Below are positions 17,875 through 25,030 of a DNA stretch of 64,000 nt, piece by piece. Location: the NCBI GenBank assembly GCA_910587555.1, contig CAJULV010000008.1, forward strand, positions 33,815 to 97,814. Direction: 5' to 3'. Position 1 is the stretch's first letter, and each line of letters opens with the position of its first letter. Source of the DNA: an uncultured Acetatifactor sp. (GTDB lineage: Bacteria; Bacillota; Clostridia; Lachnospirales; Lachnospiraceae). The translations under genes were made by a program, and so were the position numbers. Under the pieces are notes generated by a model. It did no database searches. It was not told the origin of the DNA and saw only the letters and a program-made list of their open reading frames with translations.

Positions 17875-18561
17875 ATGAGGTATTTTTTTGAATCGGTTGT
17901 AGAGAAGAAGGAAAAAGGCGTCATGATACGGATTCCCTTCAATGTATGGGAAGTCTGCAAACAGCGAGACATCATCCAGGCCGCAGTGATTCTGGATAAT
18001 AAGATTATAGAGTGTGAGCTTCTGCCCGTGGAAAATGAAAAAAGTGCATTTCAGGGAAAATATGAGATCCATATTCCGGACGGAGACGCGGTAAATGTGG
18101 AGCTGGGGGTAACGCATAAGATCCTGCTGCATATTACGGGTTCTCTGATCCGCATGGACCAGAACAGCCCTTACAGCTTTGAGAATCCCATCCGCAATAT
18201 CGACAGCATGAACGTAATCATCCAGCCGGAGGACGGTCTGTGCGGACAGGCCTGCGTGGCCATGCTGGCAGGGCTTACCATTGCCGAGGTCATTACGGTG
18301 ATGGACTGCAGGGAGTGGCAGGCTACCATGGGCCGCATGATTTCCGCGCTGAACTACTATGGGATTGATCATTCTGACGTTATTAATTATACGGAAGGCC
18401 GTAATGCCGTGTTGCCGAAATGCTGCATTATGATGGAGAAGATGGGGCGTTATTGTCATTATCTGATTCATTTTGACGGGAAGTACTATGATTCCAATCT
18501 GGGCATATTGGAAGAGTATGATATGTCCAAGCTGCTGGGGTATCTGGAAATCAAGTGCTGA
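17875..18561 (+). CDS. DUF1905-like domain fused to a C39-like cysteine-peptidase-like domain
   Basis: The product is 228 residues, cytoplasmic, with no signal peptide. Residues about 1-100 resemble DUF1905 (VMIRIPFNVWEVCKQRD, then a two-stranded stretch and LGVTHKILLHITG). Residues about 110-228 look like a papain/C39-like fold: QPEDGLCGQACVAMLAG places a Cys at the head of a helix, and HYLIHFDGKYYDSN gives a His followed by an Asp/Asn in the usual order. The ATG at 17875 is 7 nt after CGGAGG. Whether it is an active peptidase is unknown; C39-like domains can also be inactive binding modules. The gene stands alone between a promoter and a terminator. Confidence 0.65.
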   Translation: MRYFFESVVEKKEKGVMIRIPFNVWEVCKQRDIIQAAVILDNKIIECELLPVENEKSAFQGKYEIHIPDGDAVNVELGVTHKILLHITGSLIRMDQNSPYSFENPIRNIDSMNVIIQPEDGLCGQACVAMLAGLTIAEVITVMDCREWQATMGRMISALNYYGIDHSDVINYTEGRNAVLPKCCIMMEKMGRYCHYLIHFDGKYYDSNLGILEEYDMSKLLGYLEIKC

Positions 18562-18620
18562 AAGCAGAAGCAGGGAAGGCATTGAAGCGGGGAGAGGGAG
18601 CAGGCTTTTTCTGGGGGTAA

Positions 18621-18673
18621 AAAAGGGACTGTTGCATCGTTGATATGAAATCATTGATGTAACAGCCCTTTTT
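18621..18673. terminator. Bidirectional terminator
   Basis: AAAAGGGACTGTTGCATC and GATGTAACAGCCCTTTTT form a long stem around a loop of about 17 nt, with A and T tracts on either side. It ends the plus-strand fusion gene and the minus-strand small gene at 18679. Confidence 0.85.
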
Positions 18674-18678
18674 CCCGT

Positions 18679-18900
18679 TCAAAAGGTATATTCTCTGGAG
18701 CGGCAGTAGTAATAGGTCTGGAGATGGCGCTGCCTGTCATAGGTCACGGTGTAGCACTCCTCCGGACGGGTATTTGCGTCTGCCTTTTCCAGAACAGCAC
18801 CGAAGGAAACCGGTTTTTCGGATTGGGAATTCTGCTGCCCGGATCCTTTGTTGTCCTGTTTCAGCTTTGATGATCTGACTACCATTTGAATCGGATACAC
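18679..18900 (-). CDS. Small protein of unknown function
   Basis: I do not recognise this family. From a GTG at 18900 the product is 73 residues, polar, with a conserved-looking aromatic end (CYTVTYDRQRHLQTYYYCRSREYTF, read as CYTVTYDRQRHLQTYYYC then RSREYTF). The reading frame stays open further upstream, through to a perfect AAGGAGGG at about 18937-18944, but no ATG, GTG or TTG lies at a normal distance from it; the closest candidates are non-standard. ATG 18885 is another option. It shares the terminator at 18621 with the convergent gene. A strong ribosome binding site and terminator argue that something is translated here. Confidence 0.5.
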   Translation of the reverse strand: MYPIQMVVRSSKLKQDNKGSGQQNSQSEKPVSFGAVLEKADANTRPEECYTVTYDRQRHLQTYYYCRSREYTF

Positions 18901-19061
18901 CTTGAAATCGCGGTTAATTCCGTTTGCTGCGTTAATCCCTCCTTGGATGCATATTTCAATAGTGCAGTTACCTGTATTCCTACTTATTATTTCGGCGAAA
19001 TGCCCGGGAAAAATTACCCATTTCTAAAATAAATATTAAATCACAATTTCACGGACAAAGT

Positions 19062-19110
19062 GAGATAACAAGAGAAAATGAGAGATAACAAGAGAAAACA
19101 AGAGATAATA
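19062..19110 (+). repeat. Three direct repeats with 20-bp period upstream of groESL
   Basis: GAGATAACAAGAGAAAA occurs at 19062 and 19082, and the shortened GAGATAATA at 19102. The 20-bp spacing is close to two helical turns. The block ends 25 bp before the -35 box of the groESL promoter. It could bind an activator or bend the DNA. The remainder of the 374-bp gap (18901-19274) holds the promoter, the CIRCE element and the leader. Confidence 0.6.
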
Positions 19111-19134
19111 TAGTTTCGTTTTCCGTGAATATGT

Positions 19135-19163
19135 TTGCAAAGACTTCCATATAAAACTATTAT
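19135..19163 (+). promoter_or_regulatory. Sigma-A promoter for groESL
   Basis: TTGCAA (19135-19140), a 17-nt spacer and TATTAT (19158-19163). Transcription would begin near 19170, just before the CIRCE element, so HrcA binding would block it. Confidence 0.82.
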
Positions 19164-19175
19164 ATGTGTTAGTGA

Positions 19176-19202
19176 TTAGCACTCGTATTAAAAGAGTGCT
19201 AA
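19176..19202 (+). promoter_or_regulatory. CIRCE operator (HrcA binding site)
   Basis: TTAGCACTC, nine bases, GAGTGCTAA: an exact match to the consensus CIRCE inverted repeat. HrcA represses class I heat-shock operons here. It lies at the start of the transcript, so it may also form an mRNA hairpin. hrcA itself is not in the window. Confidence 0.97.
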
Positions 19203-19274
19203 CAGGTATATTACAGGAACCAGTTGACAAACCTGTAATTAAGAAAAAAACGTAAATGACAGGAGGCAATTATC

Positions 19275-19562
19275 ATGAAGTTAGTACCTTTGGGTGACAG
19301 AGTTGTATTAAAACAGTTGGTGGCTGAAGAAACCACGAAATCCGGCATCGTTCTTCCCGGACAGAGCAAGGAGAAGCCCCAGCAGGCAGAGGTTGTGGCA
19401 GTAGGTCCCGGCGGCATGGTAGACGGCAAGGAAGTCAAGATGGAAGTTAAGGTCGGCGACAATGTGATCTACTCCAAGTATTCAGGTACGGAAGTGAAGC
19501 TTGACGAAGAGGAATTTATTGTTGTAAAGCAGAACGATATCCTGGCTGTGATTGAGAATTGA
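19275..19562 (+). CDS. groES: Co-chaperonin GroES
   Basis: The product is 95 residues of the usual length: MKLVPLGDRVVLKQL at the start, the mobile loop (EETTKSGIVLPGQSKEKPQQ, about 17-36) that contacts GroEL, and the beta-barrel end VVKQNDILAVIE. It caps the GroEL ring. AGGAGG is 9 nt before the ATG. groEL follows after 110 bp without a terminator; both are controlled by the CIRCE promoter. Confidence 0.98.
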   Translation: MKLVPLGDRVVLKQLVAEETTKSGIVLPGQSKEKPQQAEVVAVGPGGMVDGKEVKMEVKVGDNVIYSKYSGTEVKLDEEEFIVVKQNDILAVIEN

Positions 19563-19672
19563 CAGCAGGAGGCAGGCTCTGCAGGATGGAAGGGGCGGAG
19601 CAAAGGATCATCGAGGTATCAGTTATCAAAGTCTAAATTAGCATAGAAATGAAAACGGAGGCATGAAAAGTC

Positions 19673-21298
19673 ATGGCAAAAGAGATTAAATACGGTGCGG
19701 AAGCCCGTGCAGCATTAGAGTCCGGCGTCAATCAGTTAAGCGACACCGTGAGAGTGACCCTGGGACCCAAGGGAAGAAACGTAGTACTGGATAAGTCCTT
19801 CGGCGCTCCCCTGATTACCAACGACGGCGTAACCATCGCCAAGGAGATCGAACTGGCTGACGCATTTGAGAACATGGGCGCACAGCTGGTAAAGGAAGTG
19901 GCTACCAAGACCAATGACGTGGCAGGCGACGGCACCACAACTGCTACCGTTCTGGCCCAGGCAATGGTAAACGCAGGGATCAAGAACCTGGCTGCAGGCG
20001 CGAACCCCATCATTCTGAGAAAAGGTATGAAGAAGGCTACCGAGTGTGCGGTGGAAGCCATTTCCAAAATGAGCCAGAAGGTAAACGGCAAGGAGCATAT
20101 TGCGAGAGTGGCTGCCATATCCGCAGGGGATGACGAAGTAGGACAGCTGGTTGCAGACGCCATGGAGAAAGTCAGCGGAGACGGTGTTATCACCATTGAG
20201 GAGTCCAAGACCATGCAGACCGAGCTTGACCTGGTGGAAGGTATGCAGTTTGACAGGGGCTATATCTCCGCATATATGGCTACGGATATGGATAAGATGG
20301 AAGCTACCCTGGAGAATCCCTGCATCCTGATCACCGACAAGAAGATCTCCAATATCCAGGAGATCCTGCCCCTGCTGGAGCAGATCGTACAGTCCGGCGC
20401 CAAGCTGCTGATCATTGCCGAGGATGTGGAGGGCGAGGCCCTGACCACTTTGATTGTCAACAAACTCCGCGGCACCTTCAATGTAGTGGCAGTGAAGGCT
20501 CCCGGCTACGGCGACAGGAGAAAGGATATGCTGCAGGATATCGCCATTCTCACAGGCGGTACCGTCATCAGCTCCGATCTGGGCTATGAACTGAAGGATA
20601 CCACCATGGATATGCTGGGACATGCGAAATCCGTGAAGGTGCAGAAAGAGAATACCGTTATCGTGGACGGCGAAGGCGAGAAGAGCGAGATCCAGGCACG
20701 CATCGCGCAGATCAAGAAGCAGATCGAAGAGACCACTTCCGATTTCGACCGCGAGAAGCTTCAGGAGAGACTGGCCAAGCTGGCAGGCGGCGTTGCCGTT
20801 ATCCGCGTAGGTGCCGCTACCGAGACCGAGATGAAGGAAGCAAAGCTTCGCATGGAAGATGCGCTGGCAGCTACCAGGGCAGCCGTGGAGGAAGGCATTA
20901 TCTGCGGCGGCGGTTCCGCTTATATCCATGCGGCAAAGGACGTTGCCAAACTGGCAGATACCATGGAAGGCGACGAGAAGACCGGCGCAGGCATTGTGCT
21001 GAAGGCTCTGGAGTCTCCTCTGTACCACATTGCGGCCAATGCAGGTCTGGAAGGCAGCGTTATCATCAATAAGGTGCGCGAGTCCGAGCCGGGCGTAGGC
21101 TTTGATGTGCTGAAGGAAGCGTATGTGAATATGGTTGACGCAGGTATCCTGGATCCCGCCAAGGTGACCAGAAGCGCCCTGCAGAACGCTACCAGCGTTG
21201 CAAGCACCTTGCTGACCACCGAGAGCGTAGTGGCCAACATCAAGGAAGAAACTCCCGCAATGCCCGCAGGCGCAGGCGGAATGGGCGGTATGATGTAA
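19673..21298 (+). CDS. groEL: Chaperonin GroEL
   Basis: The product is a 541-residue ATP-driven folding chamber subunit. Seen in it are the ATP-binding block (GPKGRNVVLDKSFGAP and AGDGTTTATVLAQ), the apical domain in the middle, the late ATP contact region (GIICGGGSAYIHAAK), and the flexible Gly/Met tail ending GAGGMGGMM. All are as expected for a full-length, functional protein. A terminator follows at 21353. Confidence 0.98.
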   Translation: MAKEIKYGAEARAALESGVNQLSDTVRVTLGPKGRNVVLDKSFGAPLITNDGVTIAKEIELADAFENMGAQLVKEVATKTNDVAGDGTTTATVLAQAMVNAGIKNLAAGANPIILRKGMKKATECAVEAISKMSQKVNGKEHIARVAAISAGDDEVGQLVADAMEKVSGDGVITIEESKTMQTELDLVEGMQFDRGYISAYMATDMDKMEATLENPCILITDKKISNIQEILPLLEQIVQSGAKLLIIAEDVEGEALTTLIVNKLRGTFNVVAVKAPGYGDRRKDMLQDIAILTGGTVISSDLGYELKDTTMDMLGHAKSVKVQKENTVIVDGEGEKSEIQARIAQIKKQIEETTSDFDREKLQERLAKLAGGVAVIRVGAATETEMKEAKLRMEDALAATRAAVEEGIICGGGSAYIHAAKDVAKLADTMEGDEKTGAGIVLKALESPLYHIAANAGLEGSVIINKVRESEPGVGFDVLKEAYVNMVDAGILDPAKVTRSALQNATSVASTLLTTESVVANIKEETPAMPAGAGGMGGMM

Positions 21299-21352
21299 AA
21301 ATAAATGCGTTAAATCGGCAAAAGGTTTGAAAATGCCGAAATAAATGCGTAT

Positions 21353-21392
21353 ATCCCGGATGACAGATTTCGGTTTGTTGTCCGGGATTTTT
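21353..21392 (+). terminator. Terminator after groEL
   Basis: ATCCCGGA (21353-21360) pairs with TCCGGGAT (21381-21388) around a 20-nt loop, followed by TTTTT. Just before it, AAATAAATGCGT occurs twice (near 21299 and 21340). Confidence 0.85.
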
Positions 21393-21466
21393 GAATTACG
21401 GGGAATACTTCACTTGCCATTTGCAAATCACGCGTGGTAAGATAAATAAAAATCTACAGGAGGCGT

Positions 21467-21646
21467 ATGGGAATGAACCGTTTTGAATATGTGGTGGTAT
21501 CCATTGAGGGAGATTATGCCAATCTGAAACGCACGGACGCGGAGTCCGATGAATTGAAACTGGTGGCCAGGGCACTTCTGCCGCCGGAGATTACCGAGGG
21601 GACGAAGCTGCTCTACGAGTGGATGAGCTACAGCATCGTGGATTAG
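21467..21646 (+). CDS. Small conserved-looking protein, 59 residues
   Basis: An AGGAGG 5 nt before ATG 21467 and a clean 60-codon frame to TAG 21644-21646 support a real gene. The product starts MGMNRFEYVVVSIEGDYANL and ends LLYEWMSYSIVD; it is acidic and soluble. The pattern 'x-EGDYANLKR ... LLPPEITEGTKL' is reminiscent of DUF3006-type mini-domains (EGD-x-A-x-L ... LP-x-G), but this is a weak guess. It sits between the groEL terminator and the glycosyltransferase genes, with 94 bp to the next start. ATG 21473 is an alternative start. Confidence 0.7.
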   Translation: MGMNRFEYVVVSIEGDYANLKRTDAESDELKLVARALLPPEITEGTKLLYEWMSYSIVD

Positions 21647-21740
21647 GAATGCTGTCTGTTTCGGTTGTCTTTGGCCCGGAAAAATGATATAATCCATTTA
21701 GTTTTGAGCAGAATGGATGAGATTGTTTTGGAGGGTGCAG

Positions 21741-23294
21741 ATGGATGCGATAAAGAAATACAGAATGAGGATAGTGCAGGCGGCATTGTTCGGCGTTTTT
21801 CCGCTGCTGTGTGCTTTTGCGTATTGCGTGAAAGACGGGCATGTCCCGGCAGATGTTTTTCTTCCTTCTTCCTACTGGAACGATGAACTGATGTACTTCA
21901 AGCAGGTGGAGGCGGTTGTGAACTGCGGGCTGCCCCGGGGCTGGTTCGGATTCAATGAAGCCCACGGAAGCGTCTACCCCTTTGCCGCATGGAGTCCTGT
22001 GATATTGCTGCCCTGGATAATCTGGGGGAAGATGTTCGGATGGTCTCTGACGGCGCCGGTCTATGCCAATATTTTCTTTAATATGGCGGCGCTGTGCGGG
22101 TTTGCCCTGCTGGTGAAGCCCACCTTGAAGCAGAGTGTATTTGTGCTGGGGCTTCTGGGCATATTTATGCCATACACCCGGTATATGCTGTCGGGGATGC
22201 CGGAAGCAATCTGCATGTCCCTGGGAATCCTGTTTGCGGGACTCGCCATCAGCTATACCAGGAAGGAAAAGCTATGGAAAATAGTTGTTATGACGGCGGC
22301 GGTGATGTTTCTGACATTGTCAAGGCCCTATCTGGGGCTGTTTTTCCTGGTCCCACTGTGGTTTATGGCAAAGCGTTTCCGCTTCCGGGGAATCCTGGCG
22401 ATGGCTGCGGTAATAGGCTGTACCGCCGCGGGATATGTATGGGTGACTGGGGCATGCTCTTCTCCATACATTGAACCGATTGTGGAGACGGAATGGCTGG
22501 GGATTTTCCGTACAGACGGCATGTGGGCAGGAATAAAATATATATTTTCCACGCTGTTCGGCAAATTCTATCAGCTGTTTGATTATTATCTGAAGCATGC
22601 GGTAAAGTACGGGCTGTTCTCGGGGGCGCTGTATGCCGTGACGGGATTGCTGGCCCTGGCGCTTATGCTGCGTGGAATTTGGGCTTTCAGGAAGCGCAGG
22701 GACGGGGAACTGAGGTGGCTTTGCCTGTTCCAGTTTACGGCCACGGCGGGAATGATACTGGCGCTGTTTCTCTTCTACCGGATGGGGGAGGGATCCAAGC
22801 ATTTGCTGATTTTTATTGTGACGGGCCTGGTGATTACGGCCATGCTGGAGGAGCGCAGGATGCTGCTGAAGGTTTTTGCAGGCGTGCTGTGCCTGTACTT
22901 TTTTGTGGTGAAGGCGGCGGCACCTTACGACTGGCAGGTACCGTACGATGACGGGGCGATGGGGAAGGAAGCGCAGGAGCTGCGCCGACAGCTGAAAGCG
23001 GAAATGGTCCTGGAGGATTCGCAGGAGCGCTACGACAATACCGTAATCTGGCTGGCGTCGGATTTTGTGGGGGAGGAGAGCGTTGCGGCCGTATGGGGGA
23101 TGCACTATATGATTCCGGAAGGGTACGGGATTAATTTCTGTACATGGCAGTATGTGACGGAAAATCTGGATGCCCTCCGCTCGGGTTATATTGCGGTGGT
23201 TCCGGAAGGCGGAATAGACAAGGCGCTGGCAGAGAGGCATGTTCCGGCGATCGCGGAGACGGAGCATATGAAGGTGTACCGCCTGCGGGAGTGA
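21741..23294 (+). CDS. Multi-pass membrane glycosyltransferase-like protein (GT-C type)
   Basis: The product is about 517 residues with roughly 11-12 hydrophobic helices and a soluble C-terminal part (about 410-517). The first extracytoplasmic loop carries SSYWNDELMYFKQVEA: an acidic pair in this loop is where GT-C enzymes such as ArnT/GT39 hold the catalytic Asp. The rest is too diverged to name an acceptor or donor. Such proteins use a polyprenyl-phosphate sugar on the outside of the membrane. GGAGGG is 6 nt before ATG 21741, which is preferred to an upstream ATG at 21717. It starts a run of three similar genes. Confidence 0.65.
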   Translation: MDAIKKYRMRIVQAALFGVFPLLCAFAYCVKDGHVPADVFLPSSYWNDELMYFKQVEAVVNCGLPRGWFGFNEAHGSVYPFAAWSPVILLPWIIWGKMFGWSLTAPVYANIFFNMAALCGFALLVKPTLKQSVFVLGLLGIFMPYTRYMLSGMPEAICMSLGILFAGLAISYTRKEKLWKIVVMTAAVMFLTLSRPYLGLFFLVPLWFMAKRFRFRGILAMAAVIGCTAAGYVWVTGACSSPYIEPIVETEWLGIFRTDGMWAGIKYIFSTLFGKFYQLFDYYLKHAVKYGLFSGALYAVTGLLALALMLRGIWAFRKRRDGELRWLCLFQFTATAGMILALFLFYRMGEGSKHLLIFIVTGLVITAMLEERRMLLKVFAGVLCLYFFVVKAAAPYDWQVPYDDGAMGKEAQELRRQLKAEMVLEDSQERYDNTVIWLASDFVGEESVAAVWGMHYMIPEGYGINFCTWQYVTENLDALRSGYIAVVPEGGIDKALAERHVPAIAETEHMKVYRLRE

Positions 23295-23424
23295 GGTGCA
23301 GAGGCGCCATGCCGGGATTTTGCCGCTGAACCATTAACCCGGACGGGCAGGAACCAATATTTTCCCACGAAGCTTAAAACATGCCCACAGGAAATCAGAG
23401 GCTGGAAGGAAGGACAGAGAAGAT

Positions 23425-25020
23425 ATGACAGGCGGACAAAGGAAGAAGATATCTGCGGAGGGTGCGCTGCTGGCGCTGATTCTGCTGGCGGGCTGTCTGG
23501 TGCGCCTGGCTGCGCTGGATAGGAATCCGCTTGGGCTGCATCAGGACGAGGCATATTCGGCATACAATGCGTGGTCGGTGATGCGTTATGGGATTGATTC
23601 TTACGGCTATACCAGACCGGTGTACTATACGGTATGGGGGAGCGGCATGAGTGTCCTGTATTCCTGGCTGGAGATGCCGTTTCTGGCATTACTGGGAACC
23701 ACGGTATGGGCAATCAGGCTGCCCCAGGCAGTGTTGGGGTGTCTTAGCATTCCGGCTGTATACGGACTGGGAAAGGAAATGGGAGGAAGGCATCAGGGGC
23801 TTCTGTTTGCGGGATTCCTGGCAATCAATCCATGGCATATCCAACAGTCCCGGTTTGGCCTGGACGCCAATCTGGCAGTCCCCATGTTTCTCTTCTCCAT
23901 GTATTTTCTGTGCAGATATCTGAACGGAAAGCGGAGAAGCGTGTGGGGAGCGGTTTTTTTCGCGGGGCTGACGCTTTACAGCTATGCCCTGACGTGGATA
24001 CTGGTTCCTGCGGTGCTGTTGTTGTGCCTGATTTTTTTCAGAAGGCGGATTTGCTTTGACCGGAGGCTGCTGGGTGCTGCTTTGCTGCTGTTTGCAATGG
24101 CGGTTCCGCTGCTGCTCTTCCTGGCGGTGAATTTTGGCTGGATTCCGGAGATCAGGACAGGGATTTTTTCCGTTCCCAGGCTGCCTGCCATACGGACGGA
24201 TGAAATGGTTTTTTCGCTGTCCGCGTTAAAAAGCCGCTTTTTGTGGCTGACGGCAATGCTCTTTGCCCAGCATGACGACATGTGGTGGATTTCCAATGAA
24301 ACGGTGGGATCCTACTATTATATCAGTACGCCGTTTATATTGGCGGGCTTTTTGTACCACGTCAGGGTAATGATTGACCGGGTGAGGAATAAGAAGGCAC
24401 TGCCGCTTCATTTTCTGATTGCAATCTGGTTCGCGGTTGCGTTTGCACTGGGGTGCTGTGTTGATTTGGCAAAGTATCACAAGGTAAATTATATTCATAT
24501 TCCCATTATTTTATATGGGGTGCTGGGATTGACATGTGTCTTGAAACTGCTGCGGAGATTCAGATGGAAACAGGCCGCAGCTGCGGGAATGTGGGCAGCT
24601 GCGGGAGTGTATCTGGTGTCCTTTTGCTGTTATCTGTATTCACAGGCATCTTTTGGGCTGCATTACGAACACTACGGAAATTCGCCGCTTTCCCATATGC
24701 ACTGGTATCGATATGAGGAGGCGATTGAACGGGCCGAAGCGCTGACAGAGGGGGATATAGGCATCTATGGCCTGAATTATGTGAATTTGATGCTGTATAA
24801 GGAAATGCCGCCTTATACGTATATGGAGCAGGCAGTTTACTCCGGCGACCTGGCATTCCGCAGGGTTCAGTCCATCGGCAGGTATTATTTTGACGAAATG
24901 CCGGAGGACAGGGCAGAAAATATGGTTTTTGTATATCCGTATCTGATGGAGGAGACGTTTCGGGAAGCAGGGTATGTGACAGAGCATGTGACGGAATGTT
25001 ATGGGGTGGCATACAGGTAA
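23425..25020 (+). CDS. Glycosyltransferase family 39-like membrane protein
   Basis: The product is 531 residues with about 11 membrane helices. After the first helix comes LGLHQDEAYSAYNAWSVM (about 38-55): the DE pair in 'HQDEAY' is the GT39/PMT signature for the catalytic acidic residue. A second loop motif, NPWHIQQSRFGLDANLAVPM (about 134-153), is typical of the same group. It likely transfers a sugar from a lipid-linked donor to a cell-envelope acceptor. It begins 130 bp after the previous gene and its 3' end overlaps possible starts of the next. The substrate is unknown. Confidence 0.82.
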   Translation: MTGGQRKKISAEGALLALILLAGCLVRLAALDRNPLGLHQDEAYSAYNAWSVMRYGIDSYGYTRPVYYTVWGSGMSVLYSWLEMPFLALLGTTVWAIRLPQAVLGCLSIPAVYGLGKEMGGRHQGLLFAGFLAINPWHIQQSRFGLDANLAVPMFLFSMYFLCRYLNGKRRSVWGAVFFAGLTLYSYALTWILVPAVLLLCLIFFRRRICFDRRLLGAALLLFAMAVPLLLFLAVNFGWIPEIRTGIFSVPRLPAIRTDEMVFSLSALKSRFLWLTAMLFAQHDDMWWISNETVGSYYYISTPFILAGFLYHVRVMIDRVRNKKALPLHFLIAIWFAVAFALGCCVDLAKYHKVNYIHIPIILYGVLGLTCVLKLLRRFRWKQAAAAGMWAAAGVYLVSFCCYLYSQASFGLHYEHYGNSPLSHMHWYRYEEAIERAEALTEGDIGIYGLNYVNLMLYKEMPPYTYMEQAVYSGDLAFRRVQSIGRYYFDEMPEDRAENMVFVYPYLMEETFREAGYVTEHVTECYGVAYR

Positions 25021-25030
25021 AAGTCATTTT

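Noticed and set aside
19736..21028. 430-codon open frame on the minus strand
   Set aside because: Exactly antisense to groEL; composition follows the groEL codon pattern and there is no start signal.
25001..25030. ATG 25001 as start of the third membrane protein
   Set aside because: It overlaps the previous gene by 20 nt and has no ribosome binding site; kept only as an alternative to 25031 and 25055.
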